Position numbers and translations under genes: made by a program. From Chloroflexota bacterium (lineage in GTDB: Bacteria; Chloroflexota; Anaerolineae; Anaerolineales; Anaerolineaceae): a DNA stretch of 46,784 bases. The stretch covers positions 1-46,784 of the forward strand of contig JAKQFH010000059.1 of assembly GCA_029556265.1 (NCBI GenBank), given 5' to 3'. Below are positions 36,718 through 46,784 of this stretch, piece by piece. The notes under the pieces are model-generated. The model was not told the origin of the DNA. It saw nothing but the letters and a program-made list of their open reading frames with translations, and did no database searches. Every line of letters starts with the position of its first letter. Position 1 is the stretch's first letter.

Positions 36718-37749
36718 ATGTCTGTTTTGGAACAATTGGAATTGGAAAAAATCACAGCCCTTTCCGAGTTGGAAAGAGCCCAAACCGAAGCCGAGCTGGA
36801 AGCTTGGCGTCTGGCGCATCTGGGCAAGTCTTCCCCGGTAATGCAAGCCTTTTCCGCGCTGGGCTCCGCCTCCAAAGAGGAGCGACCGTTGATTGGCAAG
36901 GCCGCCAACGCGGTTAAAACCGCTCTGGAAGGCGCGTATGCAGCAAAACACGATGCGTTGCGCCAGCTCGCGCTCTCTCGCGCGCTGGAGAACGAGCGCC
37001 TGGACGTCACCCTACCCGGACGCGCGCCGCGCCGCGGCAGGCTGCACCCGCTCAACCAGACCCTGCGCGAAATTTTCCGCATATTCGGAGATATGGGCTT
37101 TCAGGTCTATCACTCACCGGAAGTGGAAACCGACGATTACAACTTCACCTTCCTGAACATGCCACCCTACCATCCCGCCCGGGATATGTGGGATACCTTT
37201 TACACGGAAAAAGAAGGTGTTTTACTGCGCACGCATACCTCTCCAGGTCAGATTCATATTATGCGCGAACGCGCTCCGGAAGCCATCCGCGCCATCCTGC
37301 CGGGTACCACCATGCGCTATGAGCAGCTCACGGCGCGCTCCGAAATTGAGTTCGTGCAGGTGGAGCTGCTGGTGGTTGGCAAGGGCATCACTTTCGCGGA
37401 TATGAAAGGCACCCTGAACGATTTCGCCGCGCGCACCTTTGGCAAGGATGCCCGCACGCGCCTGCGCCCCTCGCACTTCCCCTTCACCGAGCCAAGCGCC
37501 GAGATGGACGTGGAATGCTTTGTGTGCGGCGGCAAGGGCTGCGGCGTCTGCAAAGGAAGCGGTTGGCTGGAAATTCTGGGCTGCGGGATTGTGCACCCGA
37601 CTGTGTTGGAATACGGCGGCTACGACCCGCGCGTCTTCTCTGGGTTTGCCGCCGGTATGGGGATAGACCGCTCCACGCTGATGCGCTACCGTGTGGATGA
37701 TATCCGCCATTTCCGCAACAATGATGTGCGCTTCCTGGAACAGTTCTAA
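36718..37749 (+). CDS. pheS: Phenylalanyl-tRNA synthetase alpha subunit
   Basis: 343 aa. An N-terminal coiled coil (residues 1-85) is followed by the class II core. Motif 2 is in the PGTTMRYEQLTARSEIEF segment, motif 3 is GFAAGMGIDRSTLMRY. A C-x2-C-x4-C-x2-C knuckle (CFVCGGKGCGVC) interrupts the region before ILGCG, as in a subset of bacterial PheS. GAGGTGAG lies before the ATG. Under T-box control and 19 nt before pheT. Confidence 0.96.
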   Translation: MSVLEQLELEKITALSELERAQTEAELEAWRLAHLGKSSPVMQAFSALGSASKEERPLIGKAANAVKTALEGAYAAKHDALRQLALSRALENERLDVTLPGRAPRRGRLHPLNQTLREIFRIFGDMGFQVYHSPEVETDDYNFTFLNMPPYHPARDMWDTFYTEKEGVLLRTHTSPGQIHIMRERAPEAIRAILPGTTMRYEQLTARSEIEFVQVELLVVGKGITFADMKGTLNDFAARTFGKDARTRLRPSHFPFTEPSAEMDVECFVCGGKGCGVCKGSGWLEILGCGIVHPTVLEYGGYDPRVFSGFAAGMGIDRSTLMRYRVDDIRHFRNNDVRFLEQF

Positions 37750-37768
37750 GCCTGGATGAGGAGTTGAG

Positions 37769-40306
37769 ATGAAAGCACCCTTAAGCTGGATTAAAGATTA
37801 CGTTACCCTGGACGGGTTCAGTATTGAAGAAATCGCCCGCAAACTCACCATGACAGGTCTGGAAGTGGACAGTATTTTGTTGGTAGGTCTGCCCAAGCCA
37901 GAAGGCGAAAAACACGAATTTAAATACGAAGGTATCTCCTGGGACCCGGAGAAGTTGGTCGTCGCGCGAGTGGACGAGGTGATGCCGCACCCCAACGCGG
38001 ACAAGCTGGTTTTATGCCGTCTGAACGACGGGCAGCGCAATGTGATTGTCCTGACTGGCGCTCCGAATTTGTATCCTTACAAAGGCATTGGCCCGCTGGC
38101 TGAGCCGTTGAAAGTTGCCTACGCGCGCGAAGGCGCCCAACTTTATGACGGGCATCAGCCCGGCCAGGTGCTGACCAAATTGAAGCGCGCCGTCATTCGC
38201 GGAATTGAATCTTTTTCTATGATTTGCTCAGAAAAGGAACTGGGGATTTCTGACGAGCACGACGGCGTCATCATTCTGGATAACGACGCGCCGGTGGGCA
38301 TGCCCCTGGCAGACTATATGGGCGACGCGGTCTTTGATATTTCCATCCTGCCCAATATGGTGCGGGACGCGTCTATTATCGGCATCGCCCGGGAACTTGC
38401 CGCCGTGACAAAGCGCGAACTGCGCGAGCCCGAAGGCGTTCAGCTGCCCCGCAACGGCAGCCTTGGCGAGCTGGTCAGCCTGCGAGTTACCGACCCGGAA
38501 CTCAATCCGCGTTTTATGCTTGGGATGGTTGAAAGCGCGCAGCCCAAACCCAGCCCCTATTGGGTGCAGCGCCGCTTGGTTCTGGCAGGCATGCGCCCGA
38601 TTGACGCGCTGGTGGACGCCACCAACTATACCATGCTGGATACAGGCGAGGCCCTGCACGCATTTGACTACGACCTGCTTGTTGCGCGCGCCGGGGGCGG
38701 CAAACCGACAATTATCACGCGCACAGCCGCCCAGGGGGAGAAGCTGACCACCCTGGACGGCAACACCCATACGTTGGATGACACAATGGAACTGGTCTGC
38801 GACAGCGCCGGCCCGCTCTCTTTGGCAGGTGTGATGGGCGGCAGCGAGACGGGCATCCATTCCGGAAGCACGCGCGTCCTTTTGGAAGCGGCATCCTGGA
38901 ATTTTATCAATACCCGGAAAACCATCAGCAAAGTCCGGATCGCGAGCGAAGCCGGCTGGCGCTTTAGCCGCGGCGTTCATCCCGCGCTGGCGGAATACGC
39001 CCTGAGCCTATGCCTGAAGCGCATGGCGGATTGGGCCGGCGGCAAGCTGGTGAACGGTATCCTGGACGTCTACCCCCACCCCCAGGCAGACCCCGTAGTG
39101 AGCCTGAGCGAAGCTGAAATTGTCTCCGCCCTCGGCGCGCCCATCCCGTTGGATGAAGCCGCGGACATCCTCACCCGGCTCGGCTTCAGCTGCCGCATTG
39201 AAAACGGCGAGCTAAGCGCGCAGACGCCTGCCACGCGCCTGGATATCAGCGAAGGCATCGTCGGCAAAGCCAACCTGATTGAGGAAATCAGCCGCGTGTA
39301 CGGCTACGACCGCCTGCCCGCCACCAGGCTCTCTGCCGAACTGCCAGCTCAGGTGGGCAATCCCAAGCTTGAAATGGAAGAACGCATCCGGGACATTCTG
39401 GTGAGCGCCGGCCTGCAGGATACCGTCGCCTACCGCCAGACCTCGCCCGAACGCGAGGCGCGTTTGCTGCCCGAGAATACGCCGGACCCCACGCTGGAGT
39501 ATGTGCGCCTGCGCAACCCAATTACCCCCGACCGGACCGTCATGCGCCGCAGCAGTCTGGCAACGATGCTGGAACTGCTGGAGCACAACCACAAATTCCG
39601 CCCGGGTCTGGCGATGTTCGAACTTGGCCCGGTATTCCTGCCCGTGGAAGGTCAGCTTTTGCCGGATGAGGCCATGCGCCTGACTATCGGCATGACTGGC
39701 GCCCGCGAATATCCCACCTGGCAAACCCAGAAATCAGAACAGAAAGACTTCTTTGACCTCAAGGGCGTAGTTGACGCGCTCTTGCAGGGCTTGCATATCC
39801 AGGATATCAGCTACCGACCCGCTCGGCACCCCAGTTTTCACCCGGGCAAATGCGCCGAAGTGTGGGCGGGTGAACAGAAGCTGGGCGTGCTTGGCGAACT
39901 GCACCCGCTCGTTCGGGAACACTACGAATTTGACGCCGGCGCGGTGCTGGCGGCGGAACTGGACGCTGACCTGCTCGTAGACCTCAGCCAAACCCGATTT
40001 GACCACCAATCCATCTCCAACTACCCTTTCATGGTGGAAGATATCGCTCTGATTGTTCCGGAAGGCACCCCCGCGGCAGCGCTGGAAGCTTCAATCCGCC
40101 AGGCGGGTGGGAAGCTGCTGGTGAACGCGCGCCTGTTCGACATCTATCGCGGTGAAAAGTTGGGCGAAGGGAATAAGAGTATGGCTTACCAGCTCACTTA
40201 CCAGGCGCCCGACCGCACCCTGACCGATAAGGACGCCGAAACAATCCGCAACAGGATTGTGCGGGCTTTGGCAAAGGAGTATGGCGCGGTGCTGCGCAGT
40301 CAGTAA
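37769..40306 (+). CDS. pheT: Phenylalanyl-tRNA synthetase beta subunit
   Basis: 845 aa. Domains in order: N-terminal fold, EMAP-like tRNA-binding domain (VVARVDEVMPHPNADKL), B3/B4 editing domain (FMLGMVESAQPKPSPYW, DATNYTMLDTGEALHAFD), B5, catalytic-like core, and C-terminal FDX-ACB anticodon-binding domain (FDHQSISNYPF). It pairs with PheS as an (alpha beta)2 enzyme. Confidence 0.96.
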   Translation: MKAPLSWIKDYVTLDGFSIEEIARKLTMTGLEVDSILLVGLPKPEGEKHEFKYEGISWDPEKLVVARVDEVMPHPNADKLVLCRLNDGQRNVIVLTGAPNLYPYKGIGPLAEPLKVAYAREGAQLYDGHQPGQVLTKLKRAVIRGIESFSMICSEKELGISDEHDGVIILDNDAPVGMPLADYMGDAVFDISILPNMVRDASIIGIARELAAVTKRELREPEGVQLPRNGSLGELVSLRVTDPELNPRFMLGMVESAQPKPSPYWVQRRLVLAGMRPIDALVDATNYTMLDTGEALHAFDYDLLVARAGGGKPTIITRTAAQGEKLTTLDGNTHTLDDTMELVCDSAGPLSLAGVMGGSETGIHSGSTRVLLEAASWNFINTRKTISKVRIASEAGWRFSRGVHPALAEYALSLCLKRMADWAGGKLVNGILDVYPHPQADPVVSLSEAEIVSALGAPIPLDEAADILTRLGFSCRIENGELSAQTPATRLDISEGIVGKANLIEEISRVYGYDRLPATRLSAELPAQVGNPKLEMEERIRDILVSAGLQDTVAYRQTSPEREARLLPENTPDPTLEYVRLRNPITPDRTVMRRSSLATMLELLEHNHKFRPGLAMFELGPVFLPVEGQLLPDEAMRLTIGMTGAREYPTWQTQKSEQKDFFDLKGVVDALLQGLHIQDISYRPARHPSFHPGKCAEVWAGEQKLGVLGELHPLVREHYEFDAGAVLAAELDADLLVDLSQTRFDHQSISNYPFMVEDIALIVPEGTPAAALEASIRQAGGKLLVNARLFDIYRGEKLGEGNKSMAYQLTYQAPDRTLTDKDAETIRNRIVRALAKEYGAVLRSQ

Positions 40307-40734
40307 GCGGGAGTGCGCGAGACTAATTCGAAATGCCCGATTGCGTTGTTAATGCGGTCAGGATAGGCCTGCCATTTATCTTTCTTCCATAAGTCCGGGT
40401 GTTGGGGAACCCTCGCTTTTTGGATAGCAAACCAACCAGCCCTTCCTGGCGGTAGCTGCGCGTTATCCGCATCACCTTCTGCTGGAGGCAGGCCGCTTCT
40501 GTTTGGGTTGACCCTTTTGCACGACCCGGTCAATTCCTGATTTTCGGGCTGATACTTTTGCTGTCATTTCGACTGCCCGCTTCATCGTGCCTGATACTAA
40601 TCAGGACATTTCTATTTTGCTATGTTAAGAGATTATCAAGTTGCTCTTAAAAATGTTCGCCATAGACAAAACTCCCTTCTGACTAATGCTATAATTCTTC
40701 CATCATCGGCGAGGGAGGCCACCAACCACAAGAT
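40307..40734. other. 428-bp spacer before the defence module
   Basis: A minus-strand frame of 77 codons (40300-40533, ending PDRINNAIGHFELVSRTPAY) may be a gene remnant. TATAAT at 40690-40695 lies 39 nt before the helicase ATG. Nothing else supportable. Confidence 0.4.
40690..40695 (+). promoter_or_regulatory. -10 box of the helicase/methylase operon
   Basis: TATAAT without a clean -35. A GAGGGAGG ribosome-like site is at 40711-40718, rather far from the ATG. Confidence 0.4.
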
Positions 40735-43700
40735 ATGAATAACTTCATCACGAATGACGACAGCAAGGAACTCAAAGAGCGCCTCCTCGAATTAATCCAC
40801 GTTAGCAAAGAACTCAAATTCCTGGTCGGCTTCTTTTATTTTTCAGGCATCCAGGAACTATACCAAGGGCTCAAAGAAAATCCGGATGTTATCCTCAAGG
40901 TCCTGGTCGGAATGAATATCGACACAGCGAATTTCAAATTGCTCGAGTTTGCTGAATACGGAAACAATACATCCGACAGTGACAAGAGTGAAAAACTGCT
41001 AGGGGATATTCGCTTGTCCCTTGCTCACGAGGACTTCGATACCCCTACTTTTTATAAACAAATAGCCTTTATAATCGACCTCATCCAAAAAGATCGTCTT
41101 ATCATCCGGAAAACCCGCGACCCTAATCACGCAAAAATATATTTTTTCCATACCACTGAAAAAGCCAAGTCTAAGTTATTTATAACCGGCAGCAGCAACC
41201 TCACTCGTCCCGCCCTCACCACACAGGCTGAATTCAATGTGGAAATTAGCGACTATGGCGCCAAAGAAACCGAGGCATATTTTGACGCACTTTGGGACGA
41301 TGCTGTCAAAATTACTGAACGGGACGAGGTGAAACTCAAGCTAATAAAAGTAATCGAAAAAGGCACCCTGGTCCGCAAGATAACGCCCTTCGAGGCTTAC
41401 GTCCTCGCACTCAAGACCTATATAGAATCCTTCAAACAGGAAAAAATCAGCCCTTATCTCATCGATGTTCTGAAAAAGAACGATTACACCCCCTTCACAT
41501 ACCAGCTTGACGCGGTCCGTCAAGCATTAGCCGTCATCAAAGATAATAACGGCGTCATCATTGCTGATGTGGTCGGATTGGGCAAAACTATCATCGCCTG
41601 TTCTGTAGCTTTAGCCCTGCGCAGACGTGGCCTGGTGATATGCCCGCCAGGCTTAATGGGAGATAAAAACAAAAAGAGCGGCTGGCGTATGTACCTAGAA
41701 CAGTTCGGCCTCCATGATTGGGAAGTGCGTTCTCTCGGAGACCTGGAAGCTACTGCGGAATATATTCAGGATAAGGACGATTTCGAAGTGGTCATTGTAG
41801 ATGAAGTCCATCGCTTCAGAAATCAAGATACGCGCGACTATGAACAGCTCAAAAACATATGCCGTAATAAGATTGTCATCCTGCTCACCGCCACACCCTT
41901 CAACAATCGTCCTGCGGACATCCTCTCGCTGCTCAAACTCTTCATCACCCCTAAAAAATCCTCTATTACTTTGGCAGAAAATCTCGTCGGGATGTTCCGA
42001 ACCTACAAAACGACTTTTGATCAGCTCTCCTACATCAGCCGTTATCATAAATCCAGCGACCCCAGGAAACGTTCCAAGGTCCAAGCCAATTATGCCGCCC
42101 TGTTCGGTGAAGACCAAATTGATCTTGCAAAAGTGCGAGAACGCACGCACATTCTCGCCAACGAAATCCGCGATGTCATCCAGCCTGTCACCATCCGCCG
42201 TAACCGTCTGGACCTGAAAAATAATCCCTTTTATAAAGATGAAGTTAAGAACCTCTCGGTGATCGCAGATCCGCAGGAATGGTTTTATGAACTCACACCC
42301 GAGCAATCCAAATTTTATGACCTGATCCTGACGAAATACTTCGGCTCGGAAGAGGAAGGCGGGCAATTCATTGGCGCGATATACCGTCCATTCAAATATG
42401 AGACGGCTCAGGAAGAAGATAAGTTTTCTGAACGGGAAAATTTCGAATTTGTTCAACAGCACGAATTGTACGAATTTATGCGCCGCTTGTTGGTAAAACG
42501 CTTCGAAAGCTCTTTCGGTTCTTTCGAGCAAAGCATACGCCGCTTTCAACGCATCACTGAAAACGCGCTTACGTTTATTAAAAAGACTAACAAATTCATC
42601 CTCGACCGTGCGCTTATGGAAAAGATTTATACCTTGGATGAAGAGCTAATCGAAGCGGAGCTTGATCTGTATACCGAAAAGATGCTCAAAGGGAATTACC
42701 CCAAGACGAACAAAGTATACAAGCTGGACGAATTCGCCTACCGCTCCAAGTTCTTAGAAGATATCCACTCCGATCTGGAGCTGTACAAAACCATCATCGC
42801 AGAGCTGGACCAAATGCATCTGGTGGAGGAGGATCCCAAGAGCCGCTGTCTCGTCGCCGAGATTAGCAAAGTCCTCTCAACTCCTCCACTCCCAGGCGAA
42901 CCCAAACGTAAGGTGGTCATTTTTTCCGAGTATCTCGACACGGTTAAGCATCTCGAGAAGACCTTGGTACCCCTCTTCCGTAATCGCGTATTGGTGGTGG
43001 CTGGGAACCTTAACCCGAAACTTGTCCAGGAGATTACCAAAAATTTCGATGCCTCTGCGAAAAACCCGTCTGATGATTACGACATCCTCCTCTCCACAGA
43101 CCGCATCTCCGAAGGCTTCAATCTCAACCGCGCCGGCATGGTGATCAACTACGACATCCCTTGGAATCCGGTCCGCGTGATCCAACGCGTAGGGCGCATC
43201 AACCGCATCAGTAAAAAAGTCTTCAATGAGCTCAACATCGTCAACTTTTTCCCATCCGAACGAGGCGCCGAATTGGTCAAGTCACGGGAGATTGCCGGTT
43301 CGAAAATGTTCCTTATTCACAACATTCTGGGGGAGGATGCCAAGATCTTTGATGTTGATGAAACACCATCTCCTTCGGGTTTGTTCACCCGCCTCACGCA
43401 GAATCCGGAAGAATTGGAACAGGAAAGCTTTTATACTCAGATGCTCAAACTTTACGAGGATATCAAAGCAAAATATCCCGACCTGATCACTGAATTAGCC
43501 GATTTTCCACCCCGCGTGAAAGTGGCGAAAATGGCTGACGAGAACGAGCTATTGGTCCTTTTCAAAAAGGGACGCCTCTACATCCAAACCCTAAACTACG
43601 CCAACCCACAGGGCACGCTTCCTGCGGTTATCAGCTTTGAACAGGCCTTCCCAAAAATAGAATGCGGACCGGACGCGGAAACGCTTCAGCTAAGCTCCCA

Positions 43701-44076
43701 GTTCTGGGATAAGTACACCCAGGCAAAAAAGGTTAAAGAAATTCCCGAAAGGGCTGGCGGAGCAAAGAGCATCGAAACCCAGGCGCTCAACAACCTGAAA
43801 ACCTTGCTGAGGAATAGCGAGCCGGCCTTATCTCAGCACCGACAATTCTTGACCGATCTTGTTGAGGATATCCGCGATTACGGAACACTGGCAGATTTCA
43901 CCTTGCGTACGATCGCGAACTGGGACTCCACTAATCCCGCGCGCTTATCAAAACTGCTAAGGGATATTGCCGTGCTCAAACACGAATTGGGTGAGGATTT
44001 CCTGAAGCAGGAGATCGCCCGATACAAAGAAGCCCACGAAGAAATAATCATTGCCATCGAGAACCAGAAACCATGA
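40735..44076 (+). CDS. PLD-nuclease/SNF2-family helicase fusion
   Basis: 1113 aa. Residues 1-190 hold a phospholipase-D-type nuclease half (H132-A-K134, then GSSN at 152-155 and E167). A superfamily 2 helicase core follows: Q-motif-like FTYQLDAV, Walker A DVVGLGKT (279-286), DEVH 356-359, TATPFNN, and the motif VI QRVGRINRIS. The C-terminus is helical. PLD-helicase fusions next to adenine methylases occur in restriction-like defence loci. It overlaps the methylase ATG by 4 nt. AT-richer than pheT. Confidence 0.9.
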   Translation: MNNFITNDDSKELKERLLELIHVSKELKFLVGFFYFSGIQELYQGLKENPDVILKVLVGMNIDTANFKLLEFAEYGNNTSDSDKSEKLLGDIRLSLAHEDFDTPTFYKQIAFIIDLIQKDRLIIRKTRDPNHAKIYFFHTTEKAKSKLFITGSSNLTRPALTTQAEFNVEISDYGAKETEAYFDALWDDAVKITERDEVKLKLIKVIEKGTLVRKITPFEAYVLALKTYIESFKQEKISPYLIDVLKKNDYTPFTYQLDAVRQALAVIKDNNGVIIADVVGLGKTIIACSVALALRRRGLVICPPGLMGDKNKKSGWRMYLEQFGLHDWEVRSLGDLEATAEYIQDKDDFEVVIVDEVHRFRNQDTRDYEQLKNICRNKIVILLTATPFNNRPADILSLLKLFITPKKSSITLAENLVGMFRTYKTTFDQLSYISRYHKSSDPRKRSKVQANYAALFGEDQIDLAKVRERTHILANEIRDVIQPVTIRRNRLDLKNNPFYKDEVKNLSVIADPQEWFYELTPEQSKFYDLILTKYFGSEEEGGQFIGAIYRPFKYETAQEEDKFSERENFEFVQQHELYEFMRRLLVKRFESSFGSFEQSIRRFQRITENALTFIKKTNKFILDRALMEKIYTLDEELIEAELDLYTEKMLKGNYPKTNKVYKLDEFAYRSKFLEDIHSDLELYKTIIAELDQMHLVEEDPKSRCLVAEISKVLSTPPLPGEPKRKVVIFSEYLDTVKHLEKTLVPLFRNRVLVVAGNLNPKLVQEITKNFDASAKNPSDDYDILLSTDRISEGFNLNRAGMVINYDIPWNPVRVIQRVGRINRISKKVFNELNIVNFFPSERGAELVKSREIAGSKMFLIHNILGEDAKIFDVDETPSPSGLFTRLTQNPEELEQESFYTQMLKLYEDIKAKYPDLITELADFPPRVKVAKMADENELLVLFKKGRLYIQTLNYANPQGTLPAVISFEQAFPKIECGPDAETLQLSSQFWDKYTQAKKVKEIPERAGGAKSIETQALNNLKTLLRNSEPALSQHRQFLTDLVEDIRDYGTLADFTLRTIANWDSTNPARLSKLLRDIAVLKHELGEDFLKQEIARYKEAHEEIIIAIENQKP

Positions 44077-46784
44077 TCAACCCCTATCTGCAGAAACTTA
44101 TCCAATCCTTCAGCCCCCAGGCGCTCTTCAGGTTTTTGAACGATAAAAACCCAAAAATCGAGCCTGTACACATACTATTGCCCTCCTTGGACGCGGACAA
44201 CTTTATCGGGGGAGAAAAAGTCGGGGAAGTGCCGCTCAGCGCCCATGAAAACCTGGCAGTGTATTCCATCCAGGTGAACAAAGCGCTCTCCGAGCGCAGC
44301 GGAAAAAAGATGCAGTACGATCTGGCCAAGAAGTTGCTGAAGGACGCCAATGACGACGCCGGCATCTTCGTGTTCTATGACGCCAAAGGTGATTTCCGCT
44401 TTTCGCTTGTCTACGCCAATTATCTGGGCAAAAAGAGGGACTGGTCCAACTTTCGCCGCTTCACCTACTTCGTCAGCCCGAAACTAACCAACAAAACTTT
44501 CCTCGATCGTATTGGAAATGGGGATTTTTCCAGCCTGAAAGGCATCCAGGACGCTTTCTCGGTCGAGAAGGTGACCAAAGAATTTTACGAGCAGATCTCT
44601 TACTGGTACTTCTGGGCCTGCAAGGAGTGCCGCTTCCCCGAGGACGCGGAAAAGGAAGAAAATGGCCGCGAGATTTCTGTCATCCGCCTGATTACCCGCC
44701 TGATTTTTGTCTGGTTCATGCGCGAAAAGGCTTTGGTGCGTCCAGAGTTGTTCGATAAGCGTCAGGTTAGCGCGTGGTTGAAAGAATTGGAGCCGCAAAG
44801 TTCCTCATATTACCTGGCCATTCTCCAGAACCTGTTTTTCGCCACGCTCAACACCCCCCAGAAGGACCGGCAGTTCCGCTCCGAGATCCGCGGACCCAAG
44901 GGTCACAATCCGGACTTCGGGAATGAATACGTCTACCGTCATCAGGCTTTATTCGCGCATCCCGAGCTGCTGCAGGAATACTTCAGCGATATTCCTTTCT
45001 TGAATGGCGGTTTATTTGACTGCCTGGACGAACGGGATAAGGCGATATACATTGACGGTTTTTCTGATACCAAGAAGAACCAGCCTGTGGTGCCTAATCA
45101 GCTCTTTTTCTCAGATGAAATCAACGTTGACCTGAACGCCGAATATGGAACCTCCAATAAGACCTACAAGGTCAAGGGTCTGCTGGAAATCCTTTCCTCA
45201 TACAACTTCACCATTGATGAAAACACCGCGGATGATAAGGACGTGGCGCTGGACCCTGAACTTCTGGGGCGCGTGTTTGAAAACTTGCTTGCCAGCTTCA
45301 ACCCCGAAACTTCCACCACCGCCCGCAAAGCCACCGGCTCCTACTACACCCCCCGCGAGATCGTTGATTACATGGTAGACGAGTCCCTTAAGGCGTATTT
45401 ACGCGAACACCTGGTGGATATTCCCAATGTGGAGGAGCGGATCCAATGGCTCTTCTCCCAGGAGCAGGATAACAATCCCTTCTCTGCCAGAGAAACAAAG
45501 CGGATTGTCCGGTTAATTGAAGGCGTACGCATCGTGGACCCAGCCGTGGGTTCGGGGGCGTTCCCCATGGGCGCGCTGAACAAAATGGTTTTTCTATTGA
45601 CCAAATTGGACCCTGACAACCACTTATGGCAGCAAGCGCAGCTGGACTCTGTCGAAAACATCCCTGATTACCAGGCGCGGGCAGCGGCACAGGCTGGCAT
45701 CCGCAATTATTTTGCAGAAAAGAATCTCGATTACGGACGCAAAGTTTTCCTGATTGAAAAATGCATCTACGGGGTGGATATCCAGCAAATCGCGGTGGAG
45801 ATTGCCAAGCTGCGCTTTTTCATCTCGCTCCTGGTGGAGGAGACGGTGGAGAAGGACGAAGAAAACTGGGGGATTGAACCACTGCCCAACCTGGATTTTA
45901 AGATTATGCAGGGCAACAGCTTGATTTCTGTTTTTGAGGGGATTGACTTTGACCCCAAGCAAGCCTTGCAGCCGCAGGAGGGTTTGTTTGCGGCTGAAGA
46001 TGAAAAGCTGCAGTTGGTTAAGCAATACGAAAGCAAAAAAGCGTCTTACCAGTCGGCCTCCGATCACCATAAAAAGCATGCGCTTCGGATAGAGATAGAC
46101 CAGCTTCTCATCAAGATTTTCAAGCAGATAACCCTCTCGCAAAAAGCAGACTACGCCGCGAAAATGGCCGAAATCGATCGTAAATTCTCCGTAATAGAGG
46201 ACCCCAAGCTGCGCGTGAAGCTGAGTTCCATTGAGAAACAACGCTACGCCAGCGCAACCGGCTTTGACATGGGTAAGATTGAACACCGCTTAAGTGAATA
46301 CTCCAAAAAGCACCTGAAGCGGGACTTCTTTCCCTGGGGGCTGTATTTCTCGGAAGTGTTCTCGGAGAAGGGCGGCTTTGATATCGTCCTGGGTAACCCG
46401 CCGTATATTGGAGAGAAAGGCCATAAGGAACTTTTTCAACCTGTTAAGAACGCGAATCTGGGTAAGTACTATCTTGGGAAGATGGATTACTTCTATTTCT
46501 TTTTCCATCTAGCCTTGAATTTAGCCAGAACAAAGGGGCTTATTGCCTTCATCACCACGAATTATTACCCAACCGCAACAGGCGCGTTGAAATTACGTGA
46601 AGACCTAAAGAATCGTGCGACGATATTAAAGCTGTTAAATTTTAATGAATTGAAAATATTTGAATCAGCATTGGGCCAACACAATTTGATCACGCTGTTT
46701 GCGAAGGAGTGTGAGACTAATCAGCTGGCAAATAATTGCATTACTAAGAGAACTGGGTTTGCTTCCTCTGATACATTATCGCAA
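44073..46784 (+). CDS. Eco57I-type N6-adenine DNA methylase, 3' truncated by the window
   Basis: 904 codons are present and the frame remains open at the window end. Target of methylation is likely adenine: motif X region ATGSYYTP (420-427), motif I DPAVGSGAF (489-497) for S-adenosylmethionine, and motif IV NPPY (775-778). A coiled, charged insertion of about 150 residues separates motif I and IV. The first 400 residues show no nuclease PD-(D/E)XK pattern to me. ATG 44073 overlaps the helicase stop (ATGA), so the two are coupled. Likely protects host DNA while the partner acts on unmodified DNA. Confidence 0.9.
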   Translation, partial: MINPYLQKLIQSFSPQALFRFLNDKNPKIEPVHILLPSLDADNFIGGEKVGEVPLSAHENLAVYSIQVNKALSERSGKKMQYDLAKKLLKDANDDAGIFVFYDAKGDFRFSLVYANYLGKKRDWSNFRRFTYFVSPKLTNKTFLDRIGNGDFSSLKGIQDAFSVEKVTKEFYEQISYWYFWACKECRFPEDAEKEENGREISVIRLITRLIFVWFMREKALVRPELFDKRQVSAWLKELEPQSSSYYLAILQNLFFATLNTPQKDRQFRSEIRGPKGHNPDFGNEYVYRHQALFAHPELLQEYFSDIPFLNGGLFDCLDERDKAIYIDGFSDTKKNQPVVPNQLFFSDEINVDLNAEYGTSNKTYKVKGLLEILSSYNFTIDENTADDKDVALDPELLGRVFENLLASFNPETSTTARKATGSYYTPREIVDYMVDESLKAYLREHLVDIPNVEERIQWLFSQEQDNNPFSARETKRIVRLIEGVRIVDPAVGSGAFPMGALNKMVFLLTKLDPDNHLWQQAQLDSVENIPDYQARAAAQAGIRNYFAEKNLDYGRKVFLIEKCIYGVDIQQIAVEIAKLRFFISLLVEETVEKDEENWGIEPLPNLDFKIMQGNSLISVFEGIDFDPKQALQPQEGLFAAEDEKLQLVKQYESKKASYQSASDHHKKHALRIEIDQLLIKIFKQITLSQKADYAAKMAEIDRKFSVIEDPKLRVKLSSIEKQRYASATGFDMGKIEHRLSEYSKKHLKRDFFPWGLYFSEVFSEKGGFDIVLGNPPYIGEKGHKELFQPVKNANLGKYYLGKMDYFYFFFHLALNLARTKGLIAFITTNYYPTATGALKLREDLKNRATILKLLNFNELKIFESALGQHNLITLFAKECETNQLANNCITKRTGFASSDTLSQ

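Noticed and set aside
40300-40533. 77-codon minus-strand frame after pheT
   Set aside because: Its protein looks gene-like near the end (HPDLWKKDKWQAYPDRI), but there is no start context and it overlaps the pheT stop; kept only as a possible remnant.

Overview
This window most likely comes from a free-living anaerobic or facultative bacterium of the Chloroflexota, probably class Anaerolineae. That placement is an inference. It rests on a very large SecA without the C-terminal zinc tail, NBR1-type Ig-like lipoproteins, a DUF3417-type glucan phosphorylase, YvcK with an N-terminal membrane extension, a T-box-controlled pheST, and GC-rich codon use. Both window edges cut a gene: an MgtA-type P-type ATPase on the left and an Eco57I-like DNA methylase on the right.

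Layout. Positions 1-8671 are ordinary chromosome: Mg2+ ATPase, glucan phosphorylase, UPF0316 membrane protein, HAD phosphatase, NAD-dependent epimerase, a four-helix membrane protein and, convergently, murE. A tRNA-Leu(UAA) lies at 8756-8839. Directly downstream is an AT-richer, same-strand block (about 8923-12884) carrying a complete bacterial ubiquitin-like conjugation operon. Its genes, in order, are a possible 47-aa ORF, a membrane-anchored zinc-ribbon/OB-fold protein, a J-domain-like miniprotein lacking HPD, a ThiF-type E1, a 79-aa ubiquitin-like protein ending in glycine, an E2 with HPN and catalytic cysteine, and a JAMM-motif isopeptidase. This is the most interesting system in the window.

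From 13136 the chromosome resumes: secA, surE, a VanZ-like protein, a cupin, an FHA protein, and gyrA overlapping the convergent birA. birA follows a GAF-PAS sensor kinase gene. Next come a 151-bp tandem duplication, a REP-like element and a class-III aminotransferase with an apparent attenuator in its leader. The stretch 27953-36345 holds yvcK and the glycolytic genes gap, pgk and tpiA, with three paralogous NBR1-Ig lipoprotein genes inserted between pgk and tpiA. A T-box riboswitch with UUC specifier and near-consensus promoter precedes pheS-pheT.

The right end (40735-46784) is a second defence-like module: a PLD-nuclease/SNF2-helicase fusion overlapping by 4 nt an Eco57I-type N6-adenine DNA methylase. 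It is probably a restriction or DISARM-like system continuing beyond the window.

Coding starts were re-chosen where an in-frame start with a better Shine-Dalgarno sequence or a conserved N-terminus was visible. Functional names come from motif recognition only; no database search was possible.
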